From an uncultured Bacilli bacterium (GTDB lineage: Bacteria > Bacillota_I > Bacilli_A > RF39 > UBA660), in the NCBI GenBank assembly GCA_934162325.1, contig CAKPIH010000018.1:1-21277 (forward strand): DNA of 21,277 nt, written 5' to 3'. Both the position numbers and the translations under genes were made by a program. Position 1 is the stretch's first letter. Each line of letters begins with the position of its first letter. A model generated the notes under the pieces. It saw only the letters and a list, made by a program, of their open reading frames with translations. It did no database searches and was not told the origin of the DNA. This document shows, piece after piece, positions 1-7,890 of the stretch.

Positions 1-118
1 AAGATAGTTTATTATATTAATCACCAGTTCGATTTAGGCGAATTGGTGCTAGTATCACACTAGCCAACCCCTTTTTATTCTTTTTGGGAGACTGTTCCTT
101 AGGGGGTCAGTCTCTTTT
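1..118 (+). ncRNA. 3' part of an unidentified structured RNA or leader, ending in a terminator
   Basis: No gene is visible here. A 10-bp hairpin (22-31 with 39-48, one G-U pair, 7-nt loop) is followed directly by a 6-bp hairpin (48-53 with 59-64), a CCCC run (68-71), and a terminator stem at 88-114. The terminator loop holds GGGGG (102-106), which could pair with the CCCC run as a pseudoknot or antiterminator. The density of structure suggests a non-coding RNA or the 3' end of a cis-regulatory leader cut off by the window edge. I could not match it to tmRNA, SRP RNA, RNase P RNA, 6S RNA, a T-box or a known riboswitch consensus. Confidence 0.4.
88..118 (+). terminator. Intrinsic terminator
   Basis: Perfect 7-bp stem GAGACTG (88-94) with CAGTCTC (108-114), 13-nt loop, then TTTT. 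It ends whatever is transcribed from upstream of the window. Confidence 0.7.
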
Positions 119-217
119 GTTATGTTTAAAAATAACTAAAAAACGACAAAATTATATAGTAAGTACTTGATTTTTCATGTCTTTAAGTGTAAACTATTTA
201 TTAGGAGGGAAATAGAT

Positions 218-919
218 ATGGCAAATAAAAATGCAAAAAACAAAACTAATAATAATAAAAAGAATAATACAAATAAGAAGGTAAATAATAATCAAAAGAA
301 TGTTACTAAGAAAGTTACTTCTAAAGAAGATGTTAAGAAGGAAAATGTTAAAGTAGAACAAATTGCTAAAGAAGTAAAAGTAGAAGAGAAGAAAGAAGTT
401 AAAGCTAAAGAAAAGAAATCTTTTAGTTTAACATCTAAACAAAAAGATATAATTTTAATTCTTTTAGTAGTAGTACTTTTAGTAGTGGCTTGTATAGTTA
501 CTAGTACTAAGAAAGAAAGTAAAGTAGATATTGAACTTCCAGTAGCAGTAGAAGGAGAAGCAGGTACTAAGACTATTAGTTATACTGAATATGAAGAATT
601 AATGAATAGTAATAAACCATTCTTAATGGTAATTATTCAAGATGGATGTGGCTACTGCGAAATGTATGAACCAGTAGTAGAAGAAGTTGCTAATGAACTT
701 GGTATTTCTGTTAATTATTTAAATCTTACTAATTTAAGTAGTGAAGAGAGTAATAAGTTAAGTAAATCAAATTCTTATTTGAAGAAGAATCAATGGGGTA
801 CTCCAACTACATTATTTATGGTTGGTGATAAAGTAATTGATTCAATTGGTCAATATGTTGATAAAGATACATTTGTAAGTTTTGTTAAAGAGAATATTAA
901 GGTTGATGTAAATGAATAA
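218..919 (+). CDS. Membrane-anchored thioredoxin-like protein
   Basis: A 233-aa protein in three parts. The first ~75 residues are a low-complexity Lys/Asn-rich tail, one transmembrane helix spans about 78-95, and the C-terminal domain (about 118-233) is thioredoxin-like. The redox motif CGYC lies at 144-147 and a cis-Pro-like TP at 195-196 (WGTPTTLF). The strongly positive N-terminus predicts a cytoplasmic tail with the redox domain outside, where it could act as a thiol-disulfide oxidoreductase; substrate unknown. The ATG at 218 is chosen because TTAGGAGGG at 202-210 is an ideal ribosome binding site; an in-frame ATG at 167 lacks one. The gene overlaps the next one by 8 bases. The fold call is fairly safe; direction of redox activity cannot be read from sequence. 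Confidence 0.75.
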   Translation: MANKNAKNKTNNNKKNNTNKKVNNNQKNVTKKVTSKEDVKKENVKVEQIAKEVKVEEKKEVKAKEKKSFSLTSKQKDIILILLVVVLLVVACIVTSTKKESKVDIELPVAVEGEAGTKTISYTEYEELMNSNKPFLMVIIQDGCGYCEMYEPVVEEVANELGISVNYLNLTNLSSEESNKLSKSNSYLKKNQWGTPTTLFMVGDKVIDSIGQYVDKDTFVSFVKENIKVDVNE

Positions 920-1370
920 TGAAATATATAGAAGAGTAAAAGAATTTAAAAGAAAATATCCTATGACAATAGCTTTTAGATTAAGAGCTCATGCAAAAAT
1001 AGCATCCAAGTTTATTGGATCGGATGAAGAAATTAAATATGTATTTGTAGCTCAAAAGAATTATCAAAGTTATGAAATAATAAATACTAATATTATTGTA
1101 TTAACGGATAAAAGATTAGTTGTGGCTACAAAGAGATTAGTATTTGGATACTTCTTAAAAGTAATTACTCCAGATATGTTTAATGATTTAACTATTAAAC
1201 AAGGACCTATTTGGGGTAAAGTAATAATTGATACAGTTAAAGAAGAAGTAATATTATCTAATATTGATAGAAATGCTTTAGCAGAAATAGATGATAATAT
1301 TACTATGACAATGATAGAAGAAAAGAAAGAGTATGGAAGAGACTTAGAAACAAAAAAGAAAGATAAATAA
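912..1370 (+). CDS. Bacterial PH-domain protein
   Basis: A 152-aa protein without signal peptide or transmembrane segment. Residues about 40-125 have the alternating beta pattern of bacterial pleckstrin-homology domains (bPH_3/YokE-like): YVFVAQKNY, IIVLTDKRLVVAT, then a strand carrying GKVIIDT and a final short helix. The LTDKRLVV strand is the most recognisable part. The ends are Lys/Arg-rich. Its ATG overlaps the stop of the thioredoxin-like gene by 8 bases, so the two are probably translationally coupled and may act together at the membrane. A terminator whose 5' arm lies in the last codons ends the unit. The family call rests on pattern recognition; binding partner unknown. Confidence 0.55.
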   Translation: MNNEIYRRVKEFKRKYPMTIAFRLRAHAKIASKFIGSDEEIKYVFVAQKNYQSYEIINTNIIVLTDKRLVVATKRLVFGYFLKVITPDMFNDLTIKQGPIWGKVIIDTVKEEVILSNIDRNALAEIDDNITMTMIEEKKEYGRDLETKKKDK

Positions 1371-1385
1371 TAGTCTCTTCTTTTT
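1336..1385 (+). terminator. Intrinsic terminator overlapping the PH-domain gene end
   Basis: GAAGAGACT (1336-1344) pairs perfectly with AGTCTCTTC (1372-1380), followed by TTTTT. The 5' arm is inside the coding sequence and the loop is about 27 nt, so efficiency is uncertain. Confidence 0.55.
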
Positions 1386-1398
1386 AATAGGTGGTTTT

Positions 1399-2013
1399 AT
1401 GAGAATAGAAAAATATGAACTTACTAAAAAAAATATATATAATGTTTATTTATCTAATGGAGAAGTATTAGAATTAAATGGTAAAGTAATTACTGATAAT
1501 GAGTTATTGATAAAGAAAGATATTGATAATGAACTATATAATAAATTAAAAAGAGATAATACTATATGTATATTAGTGGATACTTCAATTAAATATATTG
1601 ATAGAAGATTAAGAAGTATTAATGAATTAAGAGATTATTTAAAAAATAAAGAAGAAGATACTATTATTATTGAAGAAGTTATTGATAAATTGATTGATTA
1701 TAAATATTTAGATGATGATAGATTTACTAAGGCTTTTATTAAAGATAAATTAAATTTTACTAATTGGGGTGATTATAAAATTAAGAATGAATTAAAAAGA
1801 CTTGGGGTTAATGAAGAGATTATTTATAATAATATGACTAGTATAGATGATAATATTTATTATGAAAGAATAAGTAAGATAATAGATAAAGATATTAGTA
1901 CTAATAAGAAATATAGTGGTATTAAATTAAAGAATAAAATATATAATCATTTACTTACTTTAGGTTATAGTAAAGAAAAAGTAATATCTATAATAAATAA
2001 TTATAATTTTTAG
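1399..2013 (+). CDS. recX: Regulatory protein RecX
   Basis: A 204-aa protein of RecX type; RecX binds RecA filaments and modulates recombination and the SOS response. The sequence shows the helical-repeat signatures RRLRSINELRDYL and a following DKLIDYKYLDDDRF, the family's hallmark, and a final helical repeat near LKNKIYNHLLTLGYSKEKV. The N-terminal ~60 residues form the extra small domain seen in Firmicute RecX proteins. Length is a little short of Bacillus RecX (about 264 aa). The ATG at 1399 follows an AGGTGGT site. It lies between two terminators and is probably its own unit or read from upstream. No recA is present in the window. Confidence 0.85.
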   Translation: MRIEKYELTKKNIYNVYLSNGEVLELNGKVITDNELLIKKDIDNELYNKLKRDNTICILVDTSIKYIDRRLRSINELRDYLKNKEEDTIIIEEVIDKLIDYKYLDDDRFTKAFIKDKLNFTNWGDYKIKNELKRLGVNEEIIYNNMTSIDDNIYYERISKIIDKDISTNKKYSGIKLKNKIYNHLLTLGYSKEKVISIINNYNF

Positions 2014-2056
2014 TATAATATGTAATATATTGGTAAAGATATAAATGGTGATAAGA

Positions 2057-2563
2057 ATGAAGAAAATTATTAGTATATTTATATTTTTACTTTTACTAGT
2101 AGGTTGCTCACTATCTAATAGTCCAACTTCTAAAGTAGAAGATTTACTTACTAAGTATCAAACTTTAGATAAAGATATAGTAAATGGTATTAATAATGTT
2201 ATTGAAGAAGAGAATTTTACTAGTATTCAGAAAGATAGATATAAAAAGATTATTGAAAAGCAATATAAGAATTTAACTTATGAAATTAAGAATGAAAGAA
2301 TTGATGGAGAGACCGCTGTTGTAACGACAGAGATTGAAGTTATTGATTATAAGAAGGTAGTTAATGAAGTAAATAATAAATATCAAGGTAATACTGATTA
2401 TACTGTTCAGGAATATAATAATACTAAGTTAGATTATTTAGAAAAGGCTAAGGATAAAGTTACATATACAATTGATTTTGAAGTAAAGAAAGATAATGAT
2501 GGTAATTGGAAACTATCTTCTCTTAGTAATGAGACTATTAAGAAAATACAGGGAATGTATTAA
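2057..2563 (+). CDS. Putative lipoprotein, NTF2-like/DUF4878-type
   Basis: A 168-aa secreted lipoprotein. The signal peptide is a short Lys-Lys n-region, a hydrophobic stretch rich in Ile/Phe/Leu, and the lipobox LLVGC with the lipidated Cys at residue 17. The mature part is a small alpha+beta domain (helices near 22-70, then strands ending in WKLSS) resembling the DUF4878/NTF2-like domains common in Firmicute lipoproteins; that assignment is tentative. I place the start at ATG 2057, preceded by GGTGAT with the 4-nt spacing also used by the gene at 2616; an in-frame ATG at 2045 would add four residues. A TATAAT at 2014-2019 could be its -10, but no good -35 is seen. It ends at a terminator. 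Confidence 0.7.
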   Translation: MKKIISIFIFLLLLVGCSLSNSPTSKVEDLLTKYQTLDKDIVNGINNVIEEENFTSIQKDRYKKIIEKQYKNLTYEIKNERIDGETAVVTTEIEVIDYKKVVNEVNNKYQGNTDYTVQEYNNTKLDYLEKAKDKVTYTIDFEVKKDNDGNWKLSSLSNETIKKIQGMY

Positions 2564-2580
2564 TTAATAGTTTCTTTTCT
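2531..2580 (+). terminator. Intrinsic terminator after the lipoprotein gene
   Basis: An 11-bp stem, 2531-2541 with 2564-2574 (one G-U pair), followed by a T-rich tract. The 5' arm is in the last codons of the lipoprotein gene. Confidence 0.55.
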
Positions 2581-2615
2581 TTTGATTTTATTGTATAATT
2601 AAAGTGGTGATATAA

Positions 2616-2879
2616 ATGAATAGACAAGAAGATTTAAGTAAGGTATTTGATAGAACATGGACTGCTAATCATAATGATGTGGCTAAAAGAGGTAGGGAAA
2701 GAGAAAGAAAGTTTATGAATAGAATGTTTGGTAGAAAAGATAATACTGAAACTTCTCATACTAATAATGATTATTTGACTCCTGGTATGAGAGCAGATAA
2801 TTTACAAAAGAATATTAATGGAATGGGTAATTTTGAAAGACAAAATAGAGTAAATAATATTATTAAGAAATGGAAGTAG
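2616..2879 (+). CDS. Small basic hypothetical protein
   Basis: An 87-aa soluble protein with no recognised domain. It is rich in Arg, Asn and Lys, with an RGRERERKFMNRMFGRK block around 25-42, no hydrophobic segment and a basic C-terminus (IIKKWK). GGTGAT at 2605-2610 is a good ribosome binding site for ATG 2616, and only three bases separate its stop from the rnhB start, so the two are co-transcribed and probably coupled. TATAAT at 2593-2598 is a possible -10. Function unknown; the charge would fit nucleic-acid or ribosome association, but that is a guess. Confidence 0.65.
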   Translation: MNRQEDLSKVFDRTWTANHNDVAKRGRERERKFMNRMFGRKDNTETSHTNNDYLTPGMRADNLQKNINGMGNFERQNRVNNIIKKWK

Positions 2880-2882
2880 AAG

Positions 2883-3500
2883 ATGGAAGATTTATATAAG
2901 TATGAAAAAGAATTATATGCTAAAGGATTAGAATATATAGGGGGAGTAGATGAAGTTGGTAGAGGACCATTAATAGGCAGTGTAGTAGCAGCCTGCGTAG
3001 TTCTTCCTAAATACTTTGTTTTAGAAGGACTTACTGATTCAAAGAAATTATCTGAGAAAAAAAGAGATGAATATTATAAAATAATTAAAGAAAAGGCTAC
3101 CGCTATTGGAATAGGTATTATTGATGAAAAGATAATAGATGAAGTTAATATTTATGAAGCTACGAAGATTGCTATGAAGGAAGCAATAAGAAATGCTGGT
3201 ATTAAATTAGATCATGTCTTAATAGATGCTATGCCTTTAGATATAGATGTTCCTACTACTAGTATTATTAAGGGAGATGCTAAATCGATTTCTATAGCGG
3301 CTGCTTCAGTAATTGCTAAAGTTACTAGAGATAAAATGATGTATGATTTAGATAAGGTATATCCAATGTATGATTTGGCTCATAATAAAGGATATGGTAC
3401 TAAGAAACATATTGCCGCTATTAAAGAATATGGTATTACTAAATATCATCGTCTTAGTTATAAGCCGGTATCAGATTATAAAGATAAAGTATTAGACTAG
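2883..3500 (+). CDS. rnhB: Ribonuclease HII
   Basis: A 205-aa type 2 RNase H that cleaves the RNA strand of RNA-DNA hybrids and removes single ribonucleotides from DNA. The family signature GVDEVGRGPLIG lies at 21-32 and provides the first two acidic ligands (D23, E24). Further active-site aspartates are D115 (in LIDAMPLD) and probably D132 (in KGDAKS). The conserved SIAAASVIAKVTRD block (137-150) and HKGYGTKKH follow. Length is normal for bacterial RnhB. It starts three bases after the small upstream gene and its stop codon lies inside its own terminator hairpin. Confidence 0.95.
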   Translation: MEDLYKYEKELYAKGLEYIGGVDEVGRGPLIGSVVAACVVLPKYFVLEGLTDSKKLSEKKRDEYYKIIKEKATAIGIGIIDEKIIDEVNIYEATKIAMKEAIRNAGIKLDHVLIDAMPLDIDVPTTSIIKGDAKSISIAAASVIAKVTRDKMMYDLDKVYPMYDLAHNKGYGTKKHIAAIKEYGITKYHRLSYKPVSDYKDKVLD

Positions 3501-3515
3501 AAATAGTCTTTTTTT
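3494..3515 (+). terminator. Intrinsic terminator of rnhB
   Basis: AGACTA (3494-3499), GAAA tetraloop, TAGTCT (3504-3509), then a run of T. The rnhB stop codon lies in the stem. Confidence 0.85.
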
Positions 3516-3578
3516 GTCTATTTATATTTAGTCTAAATTAATTTGATAGTTAGTACTATTTAACATAGGAGGAATCTT

Positions 3579-6188
3579 ATGCTAAATAGTAATGGTTTAA
3601 CTAATAAGGAAGTAAATGAATCGAGAAATAAATATGGTAGTAATAGTATTGATGGTAAAAATAAAAGTACATTTATTAGTTTGTTTATAGAAACTTTAGG
3701 TGACCCTATTATTAAAATATTATTAATAGCTTTATTTATTAAAGTAATATTTTTATTTAAAGATTTTGATTACTTTGAAACAATAGGTATAGTAGTAGCT
3801 ATATTAGTAGCATCATTAATATCAGCGGTTAGTGAATATGGTTCAAATAAGGCTTTTCAAAGAATGCAAGAAGAGTCTAGTAAAATTAATATTAAGGTAA
3901 AAAGAAATGGTAATATTACTGAGATACCTATTGATGATATTGTTGTTGGTGATATTGTACTTCTTAGTAGTGGTGATAAAGTACCTGCGGATATTACTAT
4001 TATTAGTGGTAAGTTATCAGTAGATGAATCATCTTTAAATGGTGAGGCTAAAGAGGTATATAAAGAGAGGGTAAACGATATTAATAAACCAATGGATATT
4101 AATAAAATATATCGTGGTACTACAATATATGATGGAGCCGCTAGTGGGGTAGTTACTAAAGTAGGTATGGATACTTTGTATGGTAAGATGGCTAAGTCTT
4201 TAGTTGAAAAAGAAGAGGATTCACCATTAAAAATAAGACTTACTAATTTAGCAAAGATTATTAGTAGAATAGGTTATGTTGCCGCTACTATGATAGCTAT
4301 ATCATATTTATTTTCTAAGATATTTATTTTAAATAATTTTAATTTTGCTATTATAAGTAATATATCTTTTAATACTTTTATTGGTTATTTATTAGAGGCT
4401 ATGACCCTAGCAGTATCTGTACTGGTAATGTCAGTACCGGAAGGATTACCAATGATGATTACTTTAGTGTTATCTACGAATAGTAAGAAGATGCTTAAAG
4501 ATAATGTTTTAGTTAGAAAAATGGTTGGTATTGAAACGGCAGGTTCACTTAATATTTTATTTACTGATAAGACAGGTACTATTACTAAAGGAAAGATGGA
4601 AGTAGTAAAAGTATTACTAGGTAATTTAAATGAATATAATTCTAAGTTAGAACTTAGTGATACTTATCAAAGAATATTAGAAGATTCTCTTATCTATAAT
4701 AATGAAAGTGAATATGATAAGTCTTCTGGTAATGTAATAGGAGGTAATATTACTGATAAGGCATTACTTAGATTTGCTAGTAAATATAAAGATGATGAAA
4801 TTAAGATTATTGATAGGGTATTATTTAATAGTAAGAATAAGTATTCTACTAGTATAATAGAAAAGGATAATAAAAAGATTAAATTAATTAAAGGGGCTCC
4901 TGATAAGGTACTTAAATATACTTCTAATTACTTAGATGAAAATGGTAAAGTAAAGGTATTAGATAAAGATAGATTAAATAATTATATTAGTAATGAGACG
5001 AATAATGGTCTTAGAGCAATTGCTTTATCAATATCTGAAAGTATTTATCCAGTAGATAGTATTAGAAGAAATATATTAGTTGGTATTATCTTTATTAAAG
5101 ATGAAATTAGAGAAGAAGCAGTAGACTCTGTAAAATTAATTAAAAATGCTGGTATTAATATTGTTATGGTAACAGGAGACTCTTTATCTACTGGCGTATC
5201 TATTGCTAAAGAAGTTGGTATTATTGATAATGATAGGGATGCTTCTATTACTTCAAATGAACTTAATAAATTAAGTAATGAAGAAGTAAAAAAATTAATA
5301 CCAAGATTAAGAGTAGTAGCTAGAGCATTACCTGAAGATAAAAGAAGACTTGTTACTCTTGCTAAAGAGTTAAACTTAGTTACTGGTATGACAGGGGACG
5401 GAGTAAATGATTCTATTGCTCTAAAGAAGGCTGATGTATCATTTGCTATGGGTAGTGGAACTGAAGTAGCTAAAGAGGCTTCGGATATTGTTATTACTGA
5501 TGATAATATTTTATCAATATCTAAGGCTATCTTATATGGTAGAACTATTTTTAAGAATATAAGAAAATTTATTATTTTTCAGCTTACTATTAATTTAGCT
5601 GCGACTAGTTTAGCTCTTATTGGTCCTTTTATAGGGGTACCTAGTCCTATTACTGTTATTCAAATGTTATGGATTAATATGGTTATGGATACATTAGCGG
5701 GTCTTGCTTTTTCTTATGAAGTGCCTAAAAAAGAATATATGATGGAAGTACCTAAGAAGAGAGATGAATCTATTATTAATAGATATATGCTTAATGAAAT
5801 TGTTGTATCTAGTATATATTTACTTGGAGTATCTATATTGTTTTTAAAGTTACCAATTATTGGGAATATGTTTGTTAATAAGGAACACTTTATGACGGCT
5901 TTCTTTACTTTGTTTATCTTTCTAGCGGTTAATAATTTATTTAATACTCGTACTCATAGATTAAATATATTTAATCATATTTTAGAAAATAAACCATTTA
6001 TTTTTATTGTTATATTTATTATATTGATACAAGGATTTATTGTTTATTCTGGTATTAATATTTTTGGTACAACGATTATTAATATTAAAGAATTAATTAT
6101 TATATTCTTAATATCTATATCTATTATACCAGTTGATTTTATTAGAAAATGTATAATTAAAAAATTAAGAGGAGATATAGGGGTATAA
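3579..6188 (+). CDS. Calcium-translocating P-type ATPase, PMCA type
   Basis: An 869-aa P2 ATPase of the inner membrane that exports a cation, most likely Ca2+, using ATP. It shows the phosphorylation motif DKTGT (Asp330), PEGLP in M4 (287-291), KGAPD in the nucleotide domain, VTGDS, and the hinge motif MTGDGVNDS (Asp607, Asp611). The M6 stretch NMVMDTLAGLAF resembles the plasma-membrane Ca2+-ATPase type rather than the SERCA type. Hydrophobic segments lie in the usual places: two before the actuator domain, two around residues 230-300, and several after 660. The actuator loop reads LNGEA at 153-157 instead of the usual LTGES; the catalytic Glu is kept. ATG 3579 follows TAGGAGGAAT. A bidirectional terminator separates it from the convergent gene downstream. 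Confidence 0.9.
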   Translation: MLNSNGLTNKEVNESRNKYGSNSIDGKNKSTFISLFIETLGDPIIKILLIALFIKVIFLFKDFDYFETIGIVVAILVASLISAVSEYGSNKAFQRMQEESSKINIKVKRNGNITEIPIDDIVVGDIVLLSSGDKVPADITIISGKLSVDESSLNGEAKEVYKERVNDINKPMDINKIYRGTTIYDGAASGVVTKVGMDTLYGKMAKSLVEKEEDSPLKIRLTNLAKIISRIGYVAATMIAISYLFSKIFILNNFNFAIISNISFNTFIGYLLEAMTLAVSVLVMSVPEGLPMMITLVLSTNSKKMLKDNVLVRKMVGIETAGSLNILFTDKTGTITKGKMEVVKVLLGNLNEYNSKLELSDTYQRILEDSLIYNNESEYDKSSGNVIGGNITDKALLRFASKYKDDEIKIIDRVLFNSKNKYSTSIIEKDNKKIKLIKGAPDKVLKYTSNYLDENGKVKVLDKDRLNNYISNETNNGLRAIALSISESIYPVDSIRRNILVGIIFIKDEIREEAVDSVKLIKNAGINIVMVTGDSLSTGVSIAKEVGIIDNDRDASITSNELNKLSNEEVKKLIPRLRVVARALPEDKRRLVTLAKELNLVTGMTGDGVNDSIALKKADVSFAMGSGTEVAKEASDIVITDDNILSISKAILYGRTIFKNIRKFIIFQLTINLAATSLALIGPFIGVPSPITVIQMLWINMVMDTLAGLAFSYEVPKKEYMMEVPKKRDESIINRYMLNEIVVSSIYLLGVSILFLKLPIIGNMFVNKEHFMTAFFTLFIFLAVNNLFNTRTHRLNIFNHILENKPFIFIVIFIILIQGFIVYSGINIFGTTIINIKELIIIFLISISIIPVDFIRKCIIKKLRGDIGV

Positions 6189-6192
6189 AAAT

Positions 6193-6223
6193 AACAAGAT
6201 AGATTATTATCTTCTATCTTGTT
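6193..6223. terminator. Bidirectional terminator between convergent genes
   Basis: Perfect 11-bp stem (6193-6203 with 6213-6223), with a T-rich tract downstream on the plus strand and an A-run upstream that becomes T-rich on the minus strand. It ends both the ATPase gene and the minus-strand gene whose stop lies inside it. Confidence 0.8.
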
Positions 6224-6561
6224 AATTCTTTTTTCTTTGCTTCTTTGACTTCATTAAGTAAATCTTTTTCTTCATATAAACTATCTATTTCATGATCATA
6301 CTTTTTAGCTTTTCTAATATTTATAAAGACAAGTGAAACAAATATAAGAGCAAGTATGCAGTTAGACATTTTATTGTTTTTAACATAAAGCATGGTATTT
6401 AATGCACTTGCAGTAAGCCAACATGCCGCTGTTAAATGTAGTAATTTTTGATTAAAATTTAATATACCAATACTTATATTTATGGTTTCTAAATCTTTAT
6501 TTATTTCATCAATACTTTTATTCATTACTTGGTAGCTGTTTTTGTTTCTTTCTAATTTCAT
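6214..6561 (-). CDS. Small membrane protein with coiled-coil ends
   Basis: A 115-aa protein of unknown family. A charged N-terminal helix (about 1-35) is followed by two hydrophobic segments (about 38-60 and 65-83) joined by a short KNNKMSN turn, then a Glu/Lys-rich probable coiled coil (about 85-113). This gives a hairpin topology with both charged ends predicted in the cytoplasm. ATG at 6561 (minus strand) follows a GAGGAG site and a consensus promoter, so it is an independent single-gene unit. Codon use matches its neighbours. Function not inferred. Confidence 0.65.
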   Translation of the reverse strand: MKLERNKNSYQVMNKSIDEINKDLETINISIGILNFNQKLLHLTAACWLTASALNTMLYVKNNKMSNCILALIFVSLVFINIRKAKKYDHEIDSLYEEKDLLNEVKEAKKKELTR

Positions 6562-6593
6562 TATAATTTCTCCTCTTTCTAAAGATATTTAGT

Positions 6594-6622
6594 ATTGTAC
6601 TACAAATAAAGATGAATGTCAA
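6594..6622 (-). promoter_or_regulatory. SigA-type promoter for the minus-strand membrane protein
   Basis: On the minus strand, TTGACA (6622-6617), a 17-nt spacer, TACAAT (6599-6594). It lies 33 bp upstream of the start codon. Confidence 0.8.
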
Positions 6623-6755
6623 ATAATGGAATGAAGTATTGGCATTGGTTATGAATATGAGGATATTATACATATAAAGTGGAAGATTTAGATAAAATGT
6701 AGTTTAAAAAAATTATTTATCAATATACTTAAAGTGGTAGGAGATTTTTGCTTGT

Positions 6756-6784
6756 TTGACAAAAATAAGTATTTTTGCTATAAT
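6756..6784 (+). promoter_or_regulatory. Perfect consensus SigA-type promoter
   Basis: TTGACA (6756-6761), 17-nt spacer, TATAAT (6779-6784): full consensus, the strongest in the window. It drives the lone unknown gene at 6813. Confidence 0.9.
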
Positions 6785-6812
6785 ACTTGTACTTTTGAGA
6801 GGAGATAATATT

Positions 6813-7235
6813 ATGGGTTATACACTTGATAACTATGGAATAAAAGATATTAAATATTGTGATTATGTTGAAATAACAGATGTAAATGATGATGAATATA
6901 TATATAATGTTTTTTATTCTGATGAATATGGACTTTGTCTTTATACAGAAGATGAACCACTTATTAAATTTTTGCATATTAGAAATTCTAGATTGGAATC
7001 TTATTATGTTACTGGGGAAGTTAGAGTTGGTCAAAAGGATATTAAAACTATTGTTGTTGATGATCATTGGTTTGTAAAGAAATATAAGAGATTTATTATT
7101 GAAGGAACATTACTTCAATATACTGATGAAATGGGTATTAAATATGGTTTAAATAGTGAAGAACATTATAATAAATTTCCAAAGAATCATGCGAGTGGTG
7201 TTAAAATTAAAAATAAAATAAAGGGGAATAATTAA
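6813..7235 (+). CDS. Hypothetical acidic protein
   Basis: A 140-aa soluble protein without recognised family. The N-terminal half is Asp/Glu/Tyr-rich (YCDYVEITDVNDDEYIYN) with a predicted beta pattern; the C-terminus is basic (KIKNKIKGNN). ATG 6813 is preceded by GAGAGGAGAT; longer in-frame versions would start inside the promoter and are rejected. It is driven by a perfect consensus promoter and has only a weak 5-bp hairpin plus T-rich tract after the stop, so some read-through into trmR is possible. A strongly expressed unknown gene alone between housekeeping operons may be an accessory gene. Confidence 0.65.
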   Translation: MGYTLDNYGIKDIKYCDYVEITDVNDDEYIYNVFYSDEYGLCLYTEDEPLIKFLHIRNSRLESYYVTGEVRVGQKDIKTIVVDDHWFVKKYKRFIIEGTLLQYTDEMGIKYGLNSEEHYNKFPKNHASGVKIKNKIKGNN

Positions 7236-7257
7236 TATTCTTCTTTTAATTAAGTTA

Positions 7258-7286
7258 TTGATAAATAGTAATATTTAATATATAAT
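7258..7286 (+). promoter_or_regulatory. SigA-type promoter of the trmR-trhP1-trhP2 operon
   Basis: TTGATA (7258-7263), 17-nt spacer, TATAAT (7281-7286), 22 bp before the trmR start codon. Confidence 0.75.
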
Positions 7287-7308
7287 ATATTTTAGAAAAA
7301 GGTGTAAT

Positions 7309-7890
7309 ATGAAAGAATTAGAAGAATATGCTAAAATAAATAATATACCAATAATGCAAAAAGATGGTATATTATATTTAATTAATTATATTAAAGAGAA
7401 TAATATTAAGAATATACTTGAAATAGGGTCCGCTATTGGGTATTCATCTATTATGATGGCTAGTATTAATAGTGATATTAGAATAACTACTATTGAAAGA
7501 GATAAGGATAGATATGATTTGGCAGTATCTAATATAAAGAAGTATAATTTAGATAAGCAAATTAATATTATTTATGGTGATGCTGTAGATACTGATATTA
7601 CAGGTATGTATGATTTGATATTTATTGATGCTGCGAAGGGTAAGAATACTTTCTTTTTTGAAAAATATAAGAATAATTTAGTTAAAGGGGGAACTATTAT
7701 TACGGATAATTTATCTTTTCATGGTTTAGTTGAAGATTCAGATTTAGTTAAGACTAAAAATCAAAGGGGTATTGTTAATAAGATTAAGGATTTTATTTCT
7801 TTTCTTGATAATAATGATGAGTTTGATACAGAATATATTCCAGTAGGAGATAAAATAGCTATATCTAAAAGGAGAAGTGATTATGAGTAA
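7309..7890 (+). CDS. trmR: tRNA 5-hydroxyuridine methyltransferase TrmR (YrrM-like)
   Basis: A 193-aa class I SAM-dependent O-methyltransferase (family 3). Motif I is EIGSAIGYS (38-46), the metal/catalytic Asp motif is IFIDAAKG (104-111), and TDN (132-134) completes the metal site. In Bacillus subtilis the orthologue methylates 5-hydroxyuridine at the tRNA wobble base 34 to 5-methoxyuridine. The assignment to TrmR rather than a catechol or caffeoyl-CoA methyltransferase rests on the two U32-family genes that follow, as in yrrMNO. ATG 7309 follows AAAGGTGT. The last 8 bases overlap the start of trhP1, so translation is coupled. It is slightly shorter than Bacillus YrrM. Confidence 0.85.
   Translation: MKELEEYAKINNIPIMQKDGILYLINYIKENNIKNILEIGSAIGYSSIMMASINSDIRITTIERDKDRYDLAVSNIKKYNLDKQINIIYGDAVDTDITGMYDLIFIDAAKGKNTFFFEKYKNNLVKGGTIITDNLSFHGLVEDSDLVKTKNQRGIVNKIKDFISFLDNNDEFDTEYIPVGDKIAISKRRSDYE

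Noticed and set aside
1..118. T-box, tmRNA 3' end, or tRNA
   Set aside because: No T-box GGGTGGTACCGCG-like motif. The TTCGATT heptamer at 29-35 is not flanked by a T stem, and no acceptor/CCA end fits.
6729..7067. Minus-strand ORF opposite the 140-aa gene
   Set aside because: Ile/Asn/Tyr-rich shadow of the plus-strand gene, without ribosome binding site, and it spans the consensus promoter.
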